This document shows, in pieces, positions 1-9,773 of a stretch of 16,729 nt of DNA (position 1 is its first letter; the number at the start of each line of letters is the position of its first letter). A program made the position numbers and the translations under genes. Under the pieces are notes generated by a model. That model searched no databases and had not been told where the DNA came from. It was given only the letters and a program-made list of their open reading frames with translations. The DNA comes from Chloroflexota bacterium (GTDB lineage Bacteria; Chloroflexota; Limnocylindria; Limnocylindrales; CSP1-4), in the NCBI GenBank assembly GCA_021789355.1, contig JAJYJR010000012.1, positions 1-16,729 of the forward strand, given 5' to 3'.

Positions 1-1368
1 GTGATCGCGCCGCCCAACCTGCAGGAGACCCCCGAGGAGCTCCTCAAGCACGTGCAGGCGAGCGCGACCCCCAACAACACCCTGATCACCATCACCGCCC
101 AGGACGGCAACCCCGCCCGTGCCGCGGCGATCGCCAACGACCTCGCCGACGCGCTCATCGCGGCCTCGCCCGCCCTCCAGGGCCGCCAGGCCAGCGTGCT
201 GCAGTCGGTGGACGCCGACCTCCAGGCCACCCAGCAGCAGATCGACCAAGCCCAGGCCGAGGTGCAGCGCCTATCCGCCCTGCCCAGCCGCACCGCCGAC
301 CAGGAAACGCAGCTGCAGTCGCTGCAGAACCAGCTCACCGCCCTGCGTCAGACCTACGCCAGCCTCCTCGCCTTCTCCTCGAACAACTCCCCCAACCTGC
401 TCAGCGTGGTCGAGCCCGCCGTCGCACCGCCTCAGCCCTCGTCGCCGCGACCGCTCCTCAACACCCTGCTGGCCGCGATCGTCGGGCTCATGCTCGCGGT
501 GGGCGTCGCCTTCGTGATCGAGTACCTCGACGACAGCCTGAAGACCGCCGACGAGGTGGAGGGGACGGTGGAGCTCCCCACCCTCGGCGCGATCATGCGC
601 ATGAAGGGCGACGCGGGTCGCAGCGAGATCTACCGACTGGCCACCCTGCTCCAGCCGCGCTCGCCGGTCGCGGAGGCCTATCGCACCCTGCGCACCAACA
701 TCGAGTTCGCCGCCGTGGACGAGCCGGTGCGGACCCTGCTCGTCACCAGCTCGATCCCGTCGGAGGGGAAGACCACCACCGCGGCCAACCTCGCGGTCGC
801 CTTCGCGCAGGCCGGTCGGCAGGTCCTGCTGGTCGACGCCGACCTGCGCAAGCCCGGCGTGCACCGCATCCTGGACCTGCCCAACGCGCACGGCCTGACC
901 ACCCTGCTGCGCAGCGACGACGTGGGCGTGGACGCGCTCACGCACGCCTCAGAGCAGGAGCATCTGCGCGTCCTCACCACCGGGTCGCTGCCCCCCAACC
1001 CCGCCGAGCTGCTCGGCTCGCAGCGCTTCCGGAGCGTGCTCGCGCGCCTGGTCGAGTCGGCCGACCTGGTCATCCTCGACAGCCCGCCGCTGCAGGCGGT
1101 GACCGACGCCGCGATCCTGTCGGCGCTGGCCGACGGCACCCTGCTCGTGGTGGATGCCGGGCGGACCCGTCGCGGTGCGGTGCGGCAGGGACGCGAGGCA
1201 CTCGCCAAGGCCGGCGCCCGGGTCCTGGGCGTGGCTCTCAACCGGCTCAGCGAGCGCGTCTACTCCGACTACTACCAGTACTACGGCGACTACTACGGGA
1301 AGGCGACGGAGCAGGGCGCCGAGCCTGCGGCCCAGCGGCAGCCCAAGCCCGGCGCGGTGGCCAAGTAA
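1..1368 (+). CDS. Wzz-type chain-length regulator fused to BY-kinase (5' end cut off)
   Basis: This is the C-terminal part of a polysaccharide co-polymerase with a cytoplasmic bacterial tyrosine-kinase domain, which controls chain length and export. The frame is open from base 1. The apparent GTG is probably not the true start, because the first membrane helix and most of the Wzz head are missing. Visible parts: a Gln/Ala-rich coiled coil (about residues 62-122), a proline-rich stretch (143-151) leading into a membrane helix (about 152-174), Walker A SSIPSEGKTT (250-259, Lys257), Walker A' LLVDADLRKP (276-285), Walker B LVILDSPP (356-363), and a C-terminal tyrosine cluster (Tyr421, 424, 425, 427, 428, 431, 432) that in this family is the autophosphorylation site. 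One polypeptide carries both halves, unlike the split CapA/CapB or CpsC/CpsD of many Firmicutes. No Wzb-type phosphatase is visible. Codon use is very GC-rich, unlike the polymerase gene downstream. Confidence 0.93.
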   Translation: MIAPPNLQETPEELLKHVQASATPNNTLITITAQDGNPARAAAIANDLADALIAASPALQGRQASVLQSVDADLQATQQQIDQAQAEVQRLSALPSRTADQETQLQSLQNQLTALRQTYASLLAFSSNNSPNLLSVVEPAVAPPQPSSPRPLLNTLLAAIVGLMLAVGVAFVIEYLDDSLKTADEVEGTVELPTLGAIMRMKGDAGRSEIYRLATLLQPRSPVAEAYRTLRTNIEFAAVDEPVRTLLVTSSIPSEGKTTTAANLAVAFAQAGRQVLLVDADLRKPGVHRILDLPNAHGLTTLLRSDDVGVDALTHASEQEHLRVLTTGSLPPNPAELLGSQRFRSVLARLVESADLVILDSPPLQAVTDAAILSALADGTLLVVDAGRTRRGAVRQGREALAKAGARVLGVALNRLSERVYSDYYQYYGDYYGKATEQGAEPAAQRQPKPGAVAK

Positions 1369-1729
1369 CGGCGCGGGGGACAACCTGCGGCACCAGCGCA
1401 GCCGTGTGGTGCCATGAGCCAATGTGGCGACGAGACTACGGCACCGAAGAGGAGTGGCGTCGATCCAGGATCGCTTGCTTCCGGAGACCGAGCCCATGTG
1501 AGTCGATGGTGGGCGACCGGGAGGTGAGGAGGGTACTGGGGCGAACTGAGCTCATGGTCTGGTCAGCACCCGTATCTCGCGAATCCGAGCCCGCGGTGGG
1601 CGGGGCCTCAGACACAGGCCGCCTCACTTACGCTGCGGCTGCCCCCTCGCGGCACATAACGATCGCACGATGTCATGACAGCGGGCCAGGACTCGCTTCC
1701 CTGTCCAGACCTACCATCGCGGTGGCACC
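1369..1729. other. Intergenic region upstream of the polymerase gene
   Basis: These 361 bases hold no convincing gene. The longest frame here (+ strand, 1404-1733) has arginine/serine-rich, low-complexity content and no recognisable domain. The stretch contains a hairpin just after the kinase gene (1389-1413) and a perfect inverted repeat CGATCC-A-GGATCG at 1461-1473. GC content falls across it, marking the boundary between the GC-rich kinase and the less GC-rich genes that follow. A weak -10-like TACCAT lies at 1712-1717, 12 bases before the polymerase ATG, with no recognisable -35. Confidence 0.6.
1389..1413 (+). terminator. Possible hairpin terminator after the kinase gene
   Basis: GGCACCA (1389-1395) and TGGTGCC (1407-1413) form a perfect 7-bp stem with an 11-base loop, 20 bases after the kinase stop codon. 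No T-run follows, so this is at best a U-less terminator of the kind proposed in high-GC bacteria. It could also be a chance stem. Confidence 0.35.
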
Positions 1730-3235
1730 ATGATCTTCTCTCGCCCCGAAAGGGCAGGAACTGTCGTGTGGAGTGCCCCGCAATCCACGCGGCGTCTGCC
1801 GGCGACCGCGATCTGGTTTCTGATCGTGCCCTTGTCGACTGGAGCGTTCATCGGCCTCGCAAGCCGAACGATGCTGGCTATAGTCGGCGCGACCGTCGGG
1901 CTATCCCTTGTGGCGCTCGTGAGCGCGCTGAAACCACGTGCTGCAGTGGCCTTCGTGTTTGCGGCGTCAATGCTCGGGGGACTGACCTTCCGCACCTCAG
2001 TGGGCGTCCTGCGAATTGACCAGGCAGTTGTCTTGCCAGCTCTCTGTGGAGTCATGGCAAGATGGGTCGCGGATCGCGGCAACACCCGGCCTACTGGTAG
2101 ATACAGCGCTTGGCCGCTCTCCATTAGCCTCGCGTTGTACATACTTGCCAACCTGCTTTCCTCTCTGCTCGTAGCAGTCAACGTTGCGTCAAGCCTTCGC
2201 GTGGTGTTGTGGTTGTCGCTTTCATTTGCCGCCTACGTGATGACAATCATCATCGCTCGTAGGTACTGCTCCATTCGCGTTCTTCTGAATGACATCGTGT
2301 TGATTGGGACTGCTGCATCCGCCGCAGCTATCGTGCTCTACGGTTTGGCCCTCCTAGGCTGGTCATCTTTCGGAGTTCAATCCGACTCGATGTCGCCTCA
2401 GCTGGCGGCAAAAGGGACTTTCTATGAGGCGAACCTATTGGGCAGCTTCGCCGCGATGACGACGATCCTCGCCATATCGCAGCTCGTCCATGCTGCGGGA
2501 GACTCGAATCGAAGGCGAGCCCTGGTCTACGTGGCTACAGGTCTGAGCGTGACGGCCGCCTATCTCAGCCTCACACGTGCCGCTTGGCTTGGGCTGGCTG
2601 CGGGAGCCACGGTCGTCCTACTGTTCGCTCGGCCGGCGTCTGGCAGGACCCGGATAATTGCACGAACGATCCTCGTTCTGACTGCCTGCGGGCTGGTGAT
2701 GCTTGTAACCGGCGCGGGGTGGCCCCTCCTTGATCGCCTCGCGTCTTTGTTGAACGACAGCACGGGCACGATCGCCTATCGGACGGCGGAATACGCTCAA
2801 GCCATGAGCCTAATTCCGCAGCATTTCTGGATCGGCCTCGGGACTGACTCGTTCGGACAGCGCTTTGTGGATCCGACTCAGGATTATGGCCGAGCTTACC
2901 TAGGCGGTCTCCTAGTCGCGACCCTGTGGGACGTCGGTATCGTCGGCTTCGGGTTACTTCTTGCCTCGTTCGGCATCTTGGTTAGTAGCCTATGGAGGGC
3001 TTCGACAGCCGCCGACCGTGTGGTGCGCGCCCAGGTTGTCGGTCTCGCTGGCGCGTTCACATGTGTGCTGATCGCGTATCAGGCCACCAACGGCTTCTGG
3101 TTCTCGTACAACTGGGTCCTCATGGGGCTTGCCGTGTCTGTGCCCGTCGCTGAGGCCGCGCGCCCTCTTGGGCCCAACGCTGCGAGGGTGGTTGGGAGTG
3201 CGATGCCGACTGGACGAGGGCGCGTTGCACACTGA
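1730..3235 (+). CDS. O-antigen ligase/polymerase-like membrane protein (Wzy-type)
   Basis: A 501-residue polytopic membrane protein, probably the polymerase that joins lipid-linked repeat units on the outer face of the membrane. Hydrophobic segments fill most of the protein (roughly residues 27-45, 48-66, 71-90, 130-150, 155-176, 188-210, 235-255, 265-300, 308-330, 390-420, 435-475). Features typical of the Wzy_C/O-antigen ligase family are a FYEANLLGSF segment (231-240), SLTRAAWLGL (280-289), a large loop after residue 330, and WIGLGTDSFG (367-376). The family is recognised by architecture rather than strong identity, so a WaaL-like ligase role cannot be excluded. The ATG at 1730 has no good ribosome binding site, and a GTG at 1766 is an alternative. 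The gene is visibly less GC-rich than the flanking kinase and uses A/T-ending codons freely, consistent with horizontal acquisition. The next gene overlaps or nearly abuts it. Confidence 0.85.
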   Translation: MIFSRPERAGTVVWSAPQSTRRLPATAIWFLIVPLSTGAFIGLASRTMLAIVGATVGLSLVALVSALKPRAAVAFVFAASMLGGLTFRTSVGVLRIDQAVVLPALCGVMARWVADRGNTRPTGRYSAWPLSISLALYILANLLSSLLVAVNVASSLRVVLWLSLSFAAYVMTIIIARRYCSIRVLLNDIVLIGTAASAAAIVLYGLALLGWSSFGVQSDSMSPQLAAKGTFYEANLLGSFAAMTTILAISQLVHAAGDSNRRRALVYVATGLSVTAAYLSLTRAAWLGLAAGATVVLLFARPASGRTRIIARTILVLTACGLVMLVTGAGWPLLDRLASLLNDSTGTIAYRTAEYAQAMSLIPQHFWIGLGTDSFGQRFVDPTQDYGRAYLGGLLVATLWDVGIVGFGLLLASFGILVSSLWRASTAADRVVRAQVVGLAGAFTCVLIAYQATNGFWFSYNWVLMGLAVSVPVAEAARPLGPNAARVVGSAMPTGRGRVAH

Positions 3236-4379
3236 GCGCCTGCGCCATGGTTGTGTAGTTACCGGTCGTGTTGGCTTGGACGTCACTCCTTTGGCCTCAT
3301 CTCACGCGATCCGAGGCATCGGCAGATACGTCGGCGGTATCCTCGACGCCCTGCTGTCGACGCGGCCCGATTGGTGCCGTGATCATCTGGACTTGCTTGC
3401 TGCCCACGGCCAAGAGGCGCCGCATGGAGTGCACGTAGTCTGGAGGTCACGTCGAGCCTCGTTCCGGCCGCAAGACGTTGGTTGGGTGGTCGCCGCGATG
3501 TCGGATCGAGCCATCGCCCGCCGGGCTCGAGTGGGGCTCTGGCATGAGACTGACCCTGGAAATCCACTTGGGCCGGGCACGGCCGGCCGTGCCCTCGTGA
3601 CCGCGTACGACTTGCTTCCCTTGCTGGAGCCGGCGCTCATGGAGCGGGTCCGGCCGCACCGTCGGCTCGCCTATCGGCTGTATCTCCGGCGCCTTCGCAC
3701 TGCGCGCCACGTGCTGGCGATCTCGCACGCGACCGCGACCGACCTCCGCTCGGTGCTCGGGATCCCGCGAGAGAGGATCAGCGTGGTATATCCGGCCGTT
3801 CGAGGCCTTGGCCTCATACCAGAGCACGGCCACCACTCTGCTAGCGATCAGACAGAGCCCGCGATCGTCTTCGTCGGAGTGCCCGATCCACACAAACGGC
3901 CCGAGCTGGCGGTAGAGGCGTTCGCTGCGTACCGACGGATGGGCGGAACCAGGCCTCTAGTATTCGTCGGACACCACCCGCCGGCGGAGCGCTTGCGGCT
4001 GCGCCGCCTCGCGGAGACCCGCCGACTGACCGCCGACGTCGAGTTCTGGGATGTGGTTGACGACGCGAGACTCGCGGGTCTGTGTGCCAACGGGATCCTG
4101 CTGGCCCTGTCAACGCGAGAAGGCTTCGGGTTGCCTCCCGTCGAGTGCCTCCTGTCCGGCGGGCGAGTGGTCGCGACGCCAAGTCCGATCTACCGCGAGG
4201 TGCTGGCTGATGCGGCCATGTTCAGTCCTGACGACTCACCCGACGAGATAGGCCTATGTCTTCTGGCGGCGGAGGGAACACCGCCAGACCAACGCGCCGT
4301 GCGAGACCTTGGGAAGCGGTACTCTCCGGCATCAGCGGCCAGCGGGCTGATCCGGGTCTACGAATCGCTCTTGGCGTGA
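3198..4379 (+). CDS. Glycosyltransferase family 4 (first of a tandem pair)
   Basis: A GT-B fold retaining glycosyltransferase, likely cytoplasmic or membrane-peripheral, adding one sugar to the lipid-linked repeat unit. With the GTG at 3198 it has 393 residues. The N-terminal strand and donor/acceptor loop read RVGLDVTPL followed by a Gly/Arg-rich turn (24-44). A linker VLAISHATATDLRSVLGIP (172-190) and a second-domain start PAIVFVGVPDPHKRPE (221-236) follow. The donor-binding EX7E motif is Glu308-Glu316 (REGFGLPPVE). The start is uncertain. An ATG at 3129 would overlap the polymerase gene by 107 bases. GTG 3198 gives a 38-base overlap and has a weak GAGG about ten bases upstream. TTG 3225 and TTG 3276 are further options. 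No good ATG precedes the conserved first strand. The stop overlaps the next gene's start (GTGA), suggesting translational coupling. Donor and acceptor sugars cannot be read from the sequence. Confidence 0.85.
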   Translation: MRCRLDEGALHTERLRHGCVVTGRVGLDVTPLASSHAIRGIGRYVGGILDALLSTRPDWCRDHLDLLAAHGQEAPHGVHVVWRSRRASFRPQDVGWVVAAMSDRAIARRARVGLWHETDPGNPLGPGTAGRALVTAYDLLPLLEPALMERVRPHRRLAYRLYLRRLRTARHVLAISHATATDLRSVLGIPRERISVVYPAVRGLGLIPEHGHHSASDQTEPAIVFVGVPDPHKRPELAVEAFAAYRRMGGTRPLVFVGHHPPAERLRLRRLAETRRLTADVEFWDVVDDARLAGLCANGILLALSTREGFGLPPVECLLSGGRVVATPSPIYREVLADAAMFSPDDSPDEIGLCLLAAEGTPPDQRAVRDLGKRYSPASAASGLIRVYESLLA

Positions 4380-5467
4380 GGCTGGGTTTCGATCTGAGCA
4401 TCCTGCGGCATCCGTATGGCGGAACGGCCCGCTACGCGGAGGAGTTGCTCGCGGCAATGACGGCCACCTGCCGTCCTGACGACGCGCTCACTATCCACCG
4501 GGGCTGGCGCCGCCTGCGTCGAGGCCACTGGCTGTTGCGATACGCCAATCTGGCATCAGACATGGCGTGGACGACCACAGGTGTCCCGGCCATCGCGCTC
4601 CACCAGCATCTCGACACTTGGTACTCGCCCTCGAACATCATCCCGCCCGTGCTGCACCGTCCTGCGATCGTGACGATTCACGATGTCAACTTCCTTCTGC
4701 AGCCCGACGCCTACGACCGAGGGTATGCGCGATACGCCGAGGCCATGTTCCGAATGTCCGCTCGCCGTGCCGCGCGCGTGATCACCGATTCCGATTTCTC
4801 CCGCGATCAGCTGATCGACGCCTTCGGTGTGCCGAGGGATCGGGTTGTCGTGGTCTACCCCGGCCTCGACCATGCGCTGACAGCGAAGGCGCACCCCACA
4901 CCCGTACTTGGTTTGCCCCCAAGGTATGCGCTATTCGTCGGACAGACAGAGCCACATAAGAATGTCGGCCTCCTGCTGGACGCCTGGGAGGAGGGCGCCC
5001 CCGCGCAATTGGATCTCGTCATAGCGGGGCAGCCCGGGCGAGAGCATGACCAGATCGTCCAGCGGGCGGCCCGGCCGCCGTTGGCCGGCCGAGTCTTCGT
5101 CCTTGGGAAGGTCTCGTCAGGGCAACTCGAGACGCTCTACGCTCGCGCGACCTGCTTCCTGTCGCCGTCCCGGGCTGAGGGTTTCGGGTTCCCGCCCTTG
5201 GAGGCGATGGCCCGTAGGGTGCCAACAGCTGTCGCGCGCGCTGGAAGCCTGCCGGAGGTCACTGCTGACGCTGCCCTCACCTTTGATCCGGGCGATCCCC
5301 TAGAGTTGGCCTCCCGGGTAGTCGAGATGGCGACAGACTCGGACGTTCGATCATCATTGATCGCCGCGGGCGTCAAGGTGTCGGGGAGATACCGATGGAG
5401 AACAGCTGCGGAGGCGGTCTGGGCGGTGGCTCGCGCCGCGGGTGGCAACTCCCGTCCATTGCCATGA
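4376..5467 (+). CDS. Glycosyltransferase family 4 (second of a tandem pair)
   Basis: A 363-residue GT-B glycosyltransferase of family 4, acting on the same lipid-linked intermediate as its neighbour. The start is placed at GTG 4376, whose last two bases form the upstream stop in a GTGA overlap, and translation begins directly with the first conserved strand RLGFDLSIL (2-10). A longer reading from 4256 would overlap the upstream gene by 124 bases and adds only low-complexity residues. Motifs: Gly/Tyr-rich loop HPYGGTARYAEELL (12-25), TIHDVNFLLQP (100-110), VITDSDFSRDQL (135-146), second-domain start YALFVGQTEPHKNVGLL (184-200), and EX7E at Glu268-Glu276 (AEGFGFPPLE). The layout matches the mannosyl/rhamnosyl-type GT4 enzymes of O-antigen loci, but the exact donor is unknown. 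It resembles the GT4 genes at 3198 and 9768 in plan. Confidence 0.9.
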   Translation: MRLGFDLSILRHPYGGTARYAEELLAAMTATCRPDDALTIHRGWRRLRRGHWLLRYANLASDMAWTTTGVPAIALHQHLDTWYSPSNIIPPVLHRPAIVTIHDVNFLLQPDAYDRGYARYAEAMFRMSARRAARVITDSDFSRDQLIDAFGVPRDRVVVVYPGLDHALTAKAHPTPVLGLPPRYALFVGQTEPHKNVGLLLDAWEEGAPAQLDLVIAGQPGREHDQIVQRAARPPLAGRVFVLGKVSSGQLETLYARATCFLSPSRAEGFGFPPLEAMARRVPTAVARAGSLPEVTADAALTFDPGDPLELASRVVEMATDSDVRSSLIAAGVKVSGRYRWRTAAEAVWAVARAAGGNSRPLP

Positions 5468-5654
5468 GAGAATCCCCACGGTGGCGAGGAGCGCTGCGTG
5501 CGGCAGCCTGCACGGCACGGTCTGGCTGTGACTCCCACGAAGGTTGCATACAAGCGCTGCATATGGGTGATGCCAAGGGTCATCACAGTCGAGGTCTGGT
5601 GGAGGAGCTCCAGCGCACAAACGCTGCGGCTGAGCCTGACATTGTTCATTGCTT

Positions 5655-5659
5655 GGAGG
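5655..5659 (+). promoter_or_regulatory. Ribosome binding site fixing the methyltransferase start
   Basis: GGAGG lies nine bases before GTG 5669. It is among the clearest Shine-Dalgarno sequences in the window and argues for this start over the ATG at 5498, which would add 57 non-conserved residues. Confidence 0.7.
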
Positions 5660-5668
5660 CAGCGACAC

Positions 5669-6544
5669 GTGCCAGATGATCTCGAGTACGCCGAGTTTGA
5701 GGTCATTGTCGAGTGTCCCCTTTGCCGCGGTGGTCGGTTCCGGAACGTTGATCGCGTCGCTAACGTGGTCACCTGCGTCAACCGCAGCTTCCGCTTCGTT
5801 TCTCCTCGTCCAACTCAGAGAGAGATCGCTCGAGGCTACTCAACGCCGACGTCGTACGCTACGTGGCTGACCCAGACCCAGCCTCGGCTCGAACTGTGGC
5901 GGCGGCGGTTCGAAGCCGTCATGGAGTCACGACCATCTGGATCTCTCTTGGATGTAGGTGCCGGCCTCGGTACTTTTCTCTCTATCGCGCGCGACCGAGG
6001 GTGGACGGTTGCTGGAACTGAGGTCTCGTCCACCGCGATCCGATATGCAGCCACGGCGTATGGGATCGAACTCATGTGTGGCCAGCTCGACGAGACCGAG
6101 TTCGCAACACGATTCGATGTCATCACACTGTGGCATGTGCTCGAGCATGTCCCGGACCCGGTTGTCACGCTCCAGGCCGTTCGGCGACTGCTTGCGCCGC
6201 GCGGGCGAGTTGTGCTCGCCCTCCCCAACGACTCGGCACCCGCCCAAGCCTTGTCTTCTGTCGTGCGTCTCGTTCGGCGCGCGTCGCGCCGACGCACGCA
6301 GCCGCGGTATGAGCGCCTGACGCCCGGGACCGAGTCTCACTTGAGTCACTTCACTCCGGGGACCATCCGGCTCGCGCTCAGAGAAGCAGGCCTTGAGCCC
6401 GAGATGGAGGACGTAGATGATGCGGCGCCGCTTCGCTCGGGGTTGGGTCATCTTGTCTTCAACGCGAGGCGCACATTGACGCATGCAACGCCCTGGAACT
6501 TCGGCGCAGAGATGCTCCTTGTGGCGCGAGTCGAGGGTGCGTAG
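5669..6544 (+). CDS. Class I SAM-dependent methyltransferase with degenerate zinc-ribbon head
   Basis: A 291-residue methyltransferase of the Methyltransf_23-like group common in polysaccharide loci, probably methylating a sugar of the repeat unit or the chain end. The N-terminus has CPLC (Cys16-Cys19), and the usual second Cys pair is reduced to Cys36-Val-Asn-Arg39, followed by the typical FVSPRPT (43-49). The Rossmann core shows motif I LLDVGAGLG (93-101), an acidic residue Glu118 ending strand 2 (GTEVS), and LWHVLEHVPDP (154-164). The C-terminal part holds SHLSHFTPGTIRLALREAGLE, the segment in which this family usually has an HLxxFT-type pattern. The GTG start is set by the strong GGAGG upstream. 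About 200 bases without a gene separate it from the preceding glycosyltransferase, so it may have its own promoter. Acceptor sugar and position are unknown. It ends facing rmd, 115 bases away. Confidence 0.88.
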   Translation: MPDDLEYAEFEVIVECPLCRGGRFRNVDRVANVVTCVNRSFRFVSPRPTQREIARGYSTPTSYATWLTQTQPRLELWRRRFEAVMESRPSGSLLDVGAGLGTFLSIARDRGWTVAGTEVSSTAIRYAATAYGIELMCGQLDETEFATRFDVITLWHVLEHVPDPVVTLQAVRRLLAPRGRVVLALPNDSAPAQALSSVVRLVRRASRRRTQPRYERLTPGTESHLSHFTPGTIRLALREAGLEPEMEDVDDAAPLRSGLGHLVFNARRTLTHATPWNFGAEMLLVARVEGA

Positions 6545-6659
6545 CGCTCCACGCCTAGCTCATCATGGGCTGCTCGGGGTTGCAGAAGTCGAGGCGGGCC
6601 ACGAGGGTCGGGTCGCATCACTGCTCAAGCGTCGCGCCCGGGCTCGGAAAGTAACCGCT

Positions 6660-7586
6660 TCAGGGGCGGGCAGAAACGTCTGCCTCCGCCTCCGCGACTA
6701 AGTCGGCGAGCGTCCGATGTAGCGGGATCTCCGGCCGCCAGCCCGTGAGTTCGGTGAGGAGCACGGCGCTGCCGCAGATCTCCGGTGGATCGTCCGCCCG
6801 GACGAGTGCTGGATCGATCTGGACAGAGGCAGCGATCCCGGCCATCGCGCATAGATGTTCGATCAACGAACGGATCGTCTCCGCTCGTCCCGTTGCAACG
6901 TTGACCACGACCGGATCGCTACCGAGCCGGCCGGCCGCGGAGGCCTCCAGCAGCAGGCGGTAGGCCCGGACCACGTCGCGGACGTCGCCGATATCGCGCC
7001 GAACGTCTACGTTGCCTGCACGGATGACAGTCGCCTCGCCCCGCTGCACGGCGAGCACGCGCCGTGCCATCGCCGGAATCACGAAGATCGGCCGCTGCCC
7101 GGGACCCGTGTGATTGAACGAGCGTGTCACGACAGTTGGGAAGCCCCAGCGGATCCCGGCCTCGACGGAAACACCCTCTTGGGCCGCCTTGGAGACCGCG
7201 TAGGGCTGCCTCGGGTTCAGCGGCGCAGACTCTCGCAAGGGAAGGTCCTCCGGCCGCGGGGAGCCGTAGACGTCAGAAGAACCGGCGACCAGTACCGGCG
7301 GGCGTAGGCCCAGCTCTCGGAGCGCCTCGAAGACCGCGATCGTGCCAACGACGTTGACGCGGAACGCCTCAGCTGGGTCGCTCCGAGCGTCCGGAGCGAA
7401 GGCCATGCCGGCGAGGTGAACGACCGCGTCCGGGCCCCCTGCGAACCAACGGACCAGGCCTGCGCGATCCGTGATGTCGAGTTCGCTCGGTCCGGGTGCA
7501 GCTACGACCTGGTGCCCGGCGGCAACGAGCTCGCTCTGAAGCCAACCCCCGACGAAGCCGATGGCGCCAGTGACGAAGACCCTCAT
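6660..7586 (-). CDS. rmd: GDP-4-dehydro-6-deoxy-D-mannose reductase (RMD-like)
   Basis: A 308-residue extended short-chain dehydrogenase/reductase. It is expected to reduce the 4-keto group of the Gmd product with NAD(P)H, giving GDP-D-rhamnose, or GDP-6-deoxy-D-talose if the stereochemistry differs. The nucleotide-binding loop is TGAIGFVG (6-13). The catalytic set is Ser103/Ser104 in AGSSDVYG and Tyr129-x3-Lys133 in PYAVSK. SFNHTGPGQ (156-164) and RRDIGDVRDVVRAY (196-209) are characteristic of the RMD branch and distinguish it from GDP-fucose synthase. A longer frame reaches back to 7928, but that part overlaps gmd and is not conserved. ATG 7586 is preceded by GGGGAG at an 8-base spacing, and the gmd stop codon runs into this site, so the two genes are translationally linked. 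Substrate channelling from Gmd is likely from context, not shown. The product sugar is an inference. Confidence 0.88.
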   Translation of the reverse strand: MRVFVTGAIGFVGGWLQSELVAAGHQVVAAPGPSELDITDRAGLVRWFAGGPDAVVHLAGMAFAPDARSDPAEAFRVNVVGTIAVFEALRELGLRPPVLVAGSSDVYGSPRPEDLPLRESAPLNPRQPYAVSKAAQEGVSVEAGIRWGFPTVVTRSFNHTGPGQRPIFVIPAMARRVLAVQRGEATVIRAGNVDVRRDIGDVRDVVRAYRLLLEASAAGRLGSDPVVVNVATGRAETIRSLIEHLCAMAGIAASVQIDPALVRADDPPEICGSAVLLTELTGWRPEIPLHRTLADLVAEAEADVSARP

Positions 7587-7594
7587 CGAGCGCT

Positions 7595-7600
7595 CTCCCC
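7595..7600 (-). promoter_or_regulatory. Ribosome binding site of rmd
   Basis: On the - strand this reads GGGGAG, eight bases before the rmd ATG and directly abutting the gmd TGA stop. It fixes the rmd start and supports co-translation with gmd. Confidence 0.65.
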
Positions 7601-9755
<2,155 letters not shown>

Positions 9756-9758
<3 letters not shown>

Positions 9759-9773
9759 AATGGCGTGATGGTA
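9756..9773. promoter_or_regulatory. Overlapping divergent -10 boxes between two glycosyltransferase genes
   Basis: The ATGs of the - strand gene (9758-9756) and + strand gene (9768-9770) are separated by nine bases. On the + strand CATAAT (9756-9761) ends six bases before ATG 9768. On the - strand TACCAT (9773-9768) ends nine bases before ATG 9758. Each box therefore contains the other gene's start triplet. Neither gene has a Shine-Dalgarno sequence. This fits a pair of leaderless or near-leaderless promoters facing outward. No -35 elements were recognised. Confidence 0.4.

Noticed and set aside
1461..1473. Perfect inverted repeat CGATCC-A-GGATCG upstream of the polymerase gene
   Set aside because: Only a single copy and a near-zero loop. 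It could be an operator, but nothing else supports it.
1404..1733. A 109-codon + strand frame between the kinase and the polymerase
   Set aside because: No family resemblance, mixed codon use, and it runs into the polymerase start in another frame.
5567..5586. Hairpin GTGATG/CATCAC with an 8-base loop between the second GT4 gene and the methyltransferase
   Set aside because: Six-base stem with no T-run and no supporting signal. Too weak to call a terminator or operator.
6665..6690. Hairpin GGCAGA-AACG-TCTGCC with a bulged extension, considered as a terminator between the convergent methyltransferase and rmd genes
   Set aside because: It lies within the last codons of rmd, has no T-run, and its bases are explained by coding sequence.
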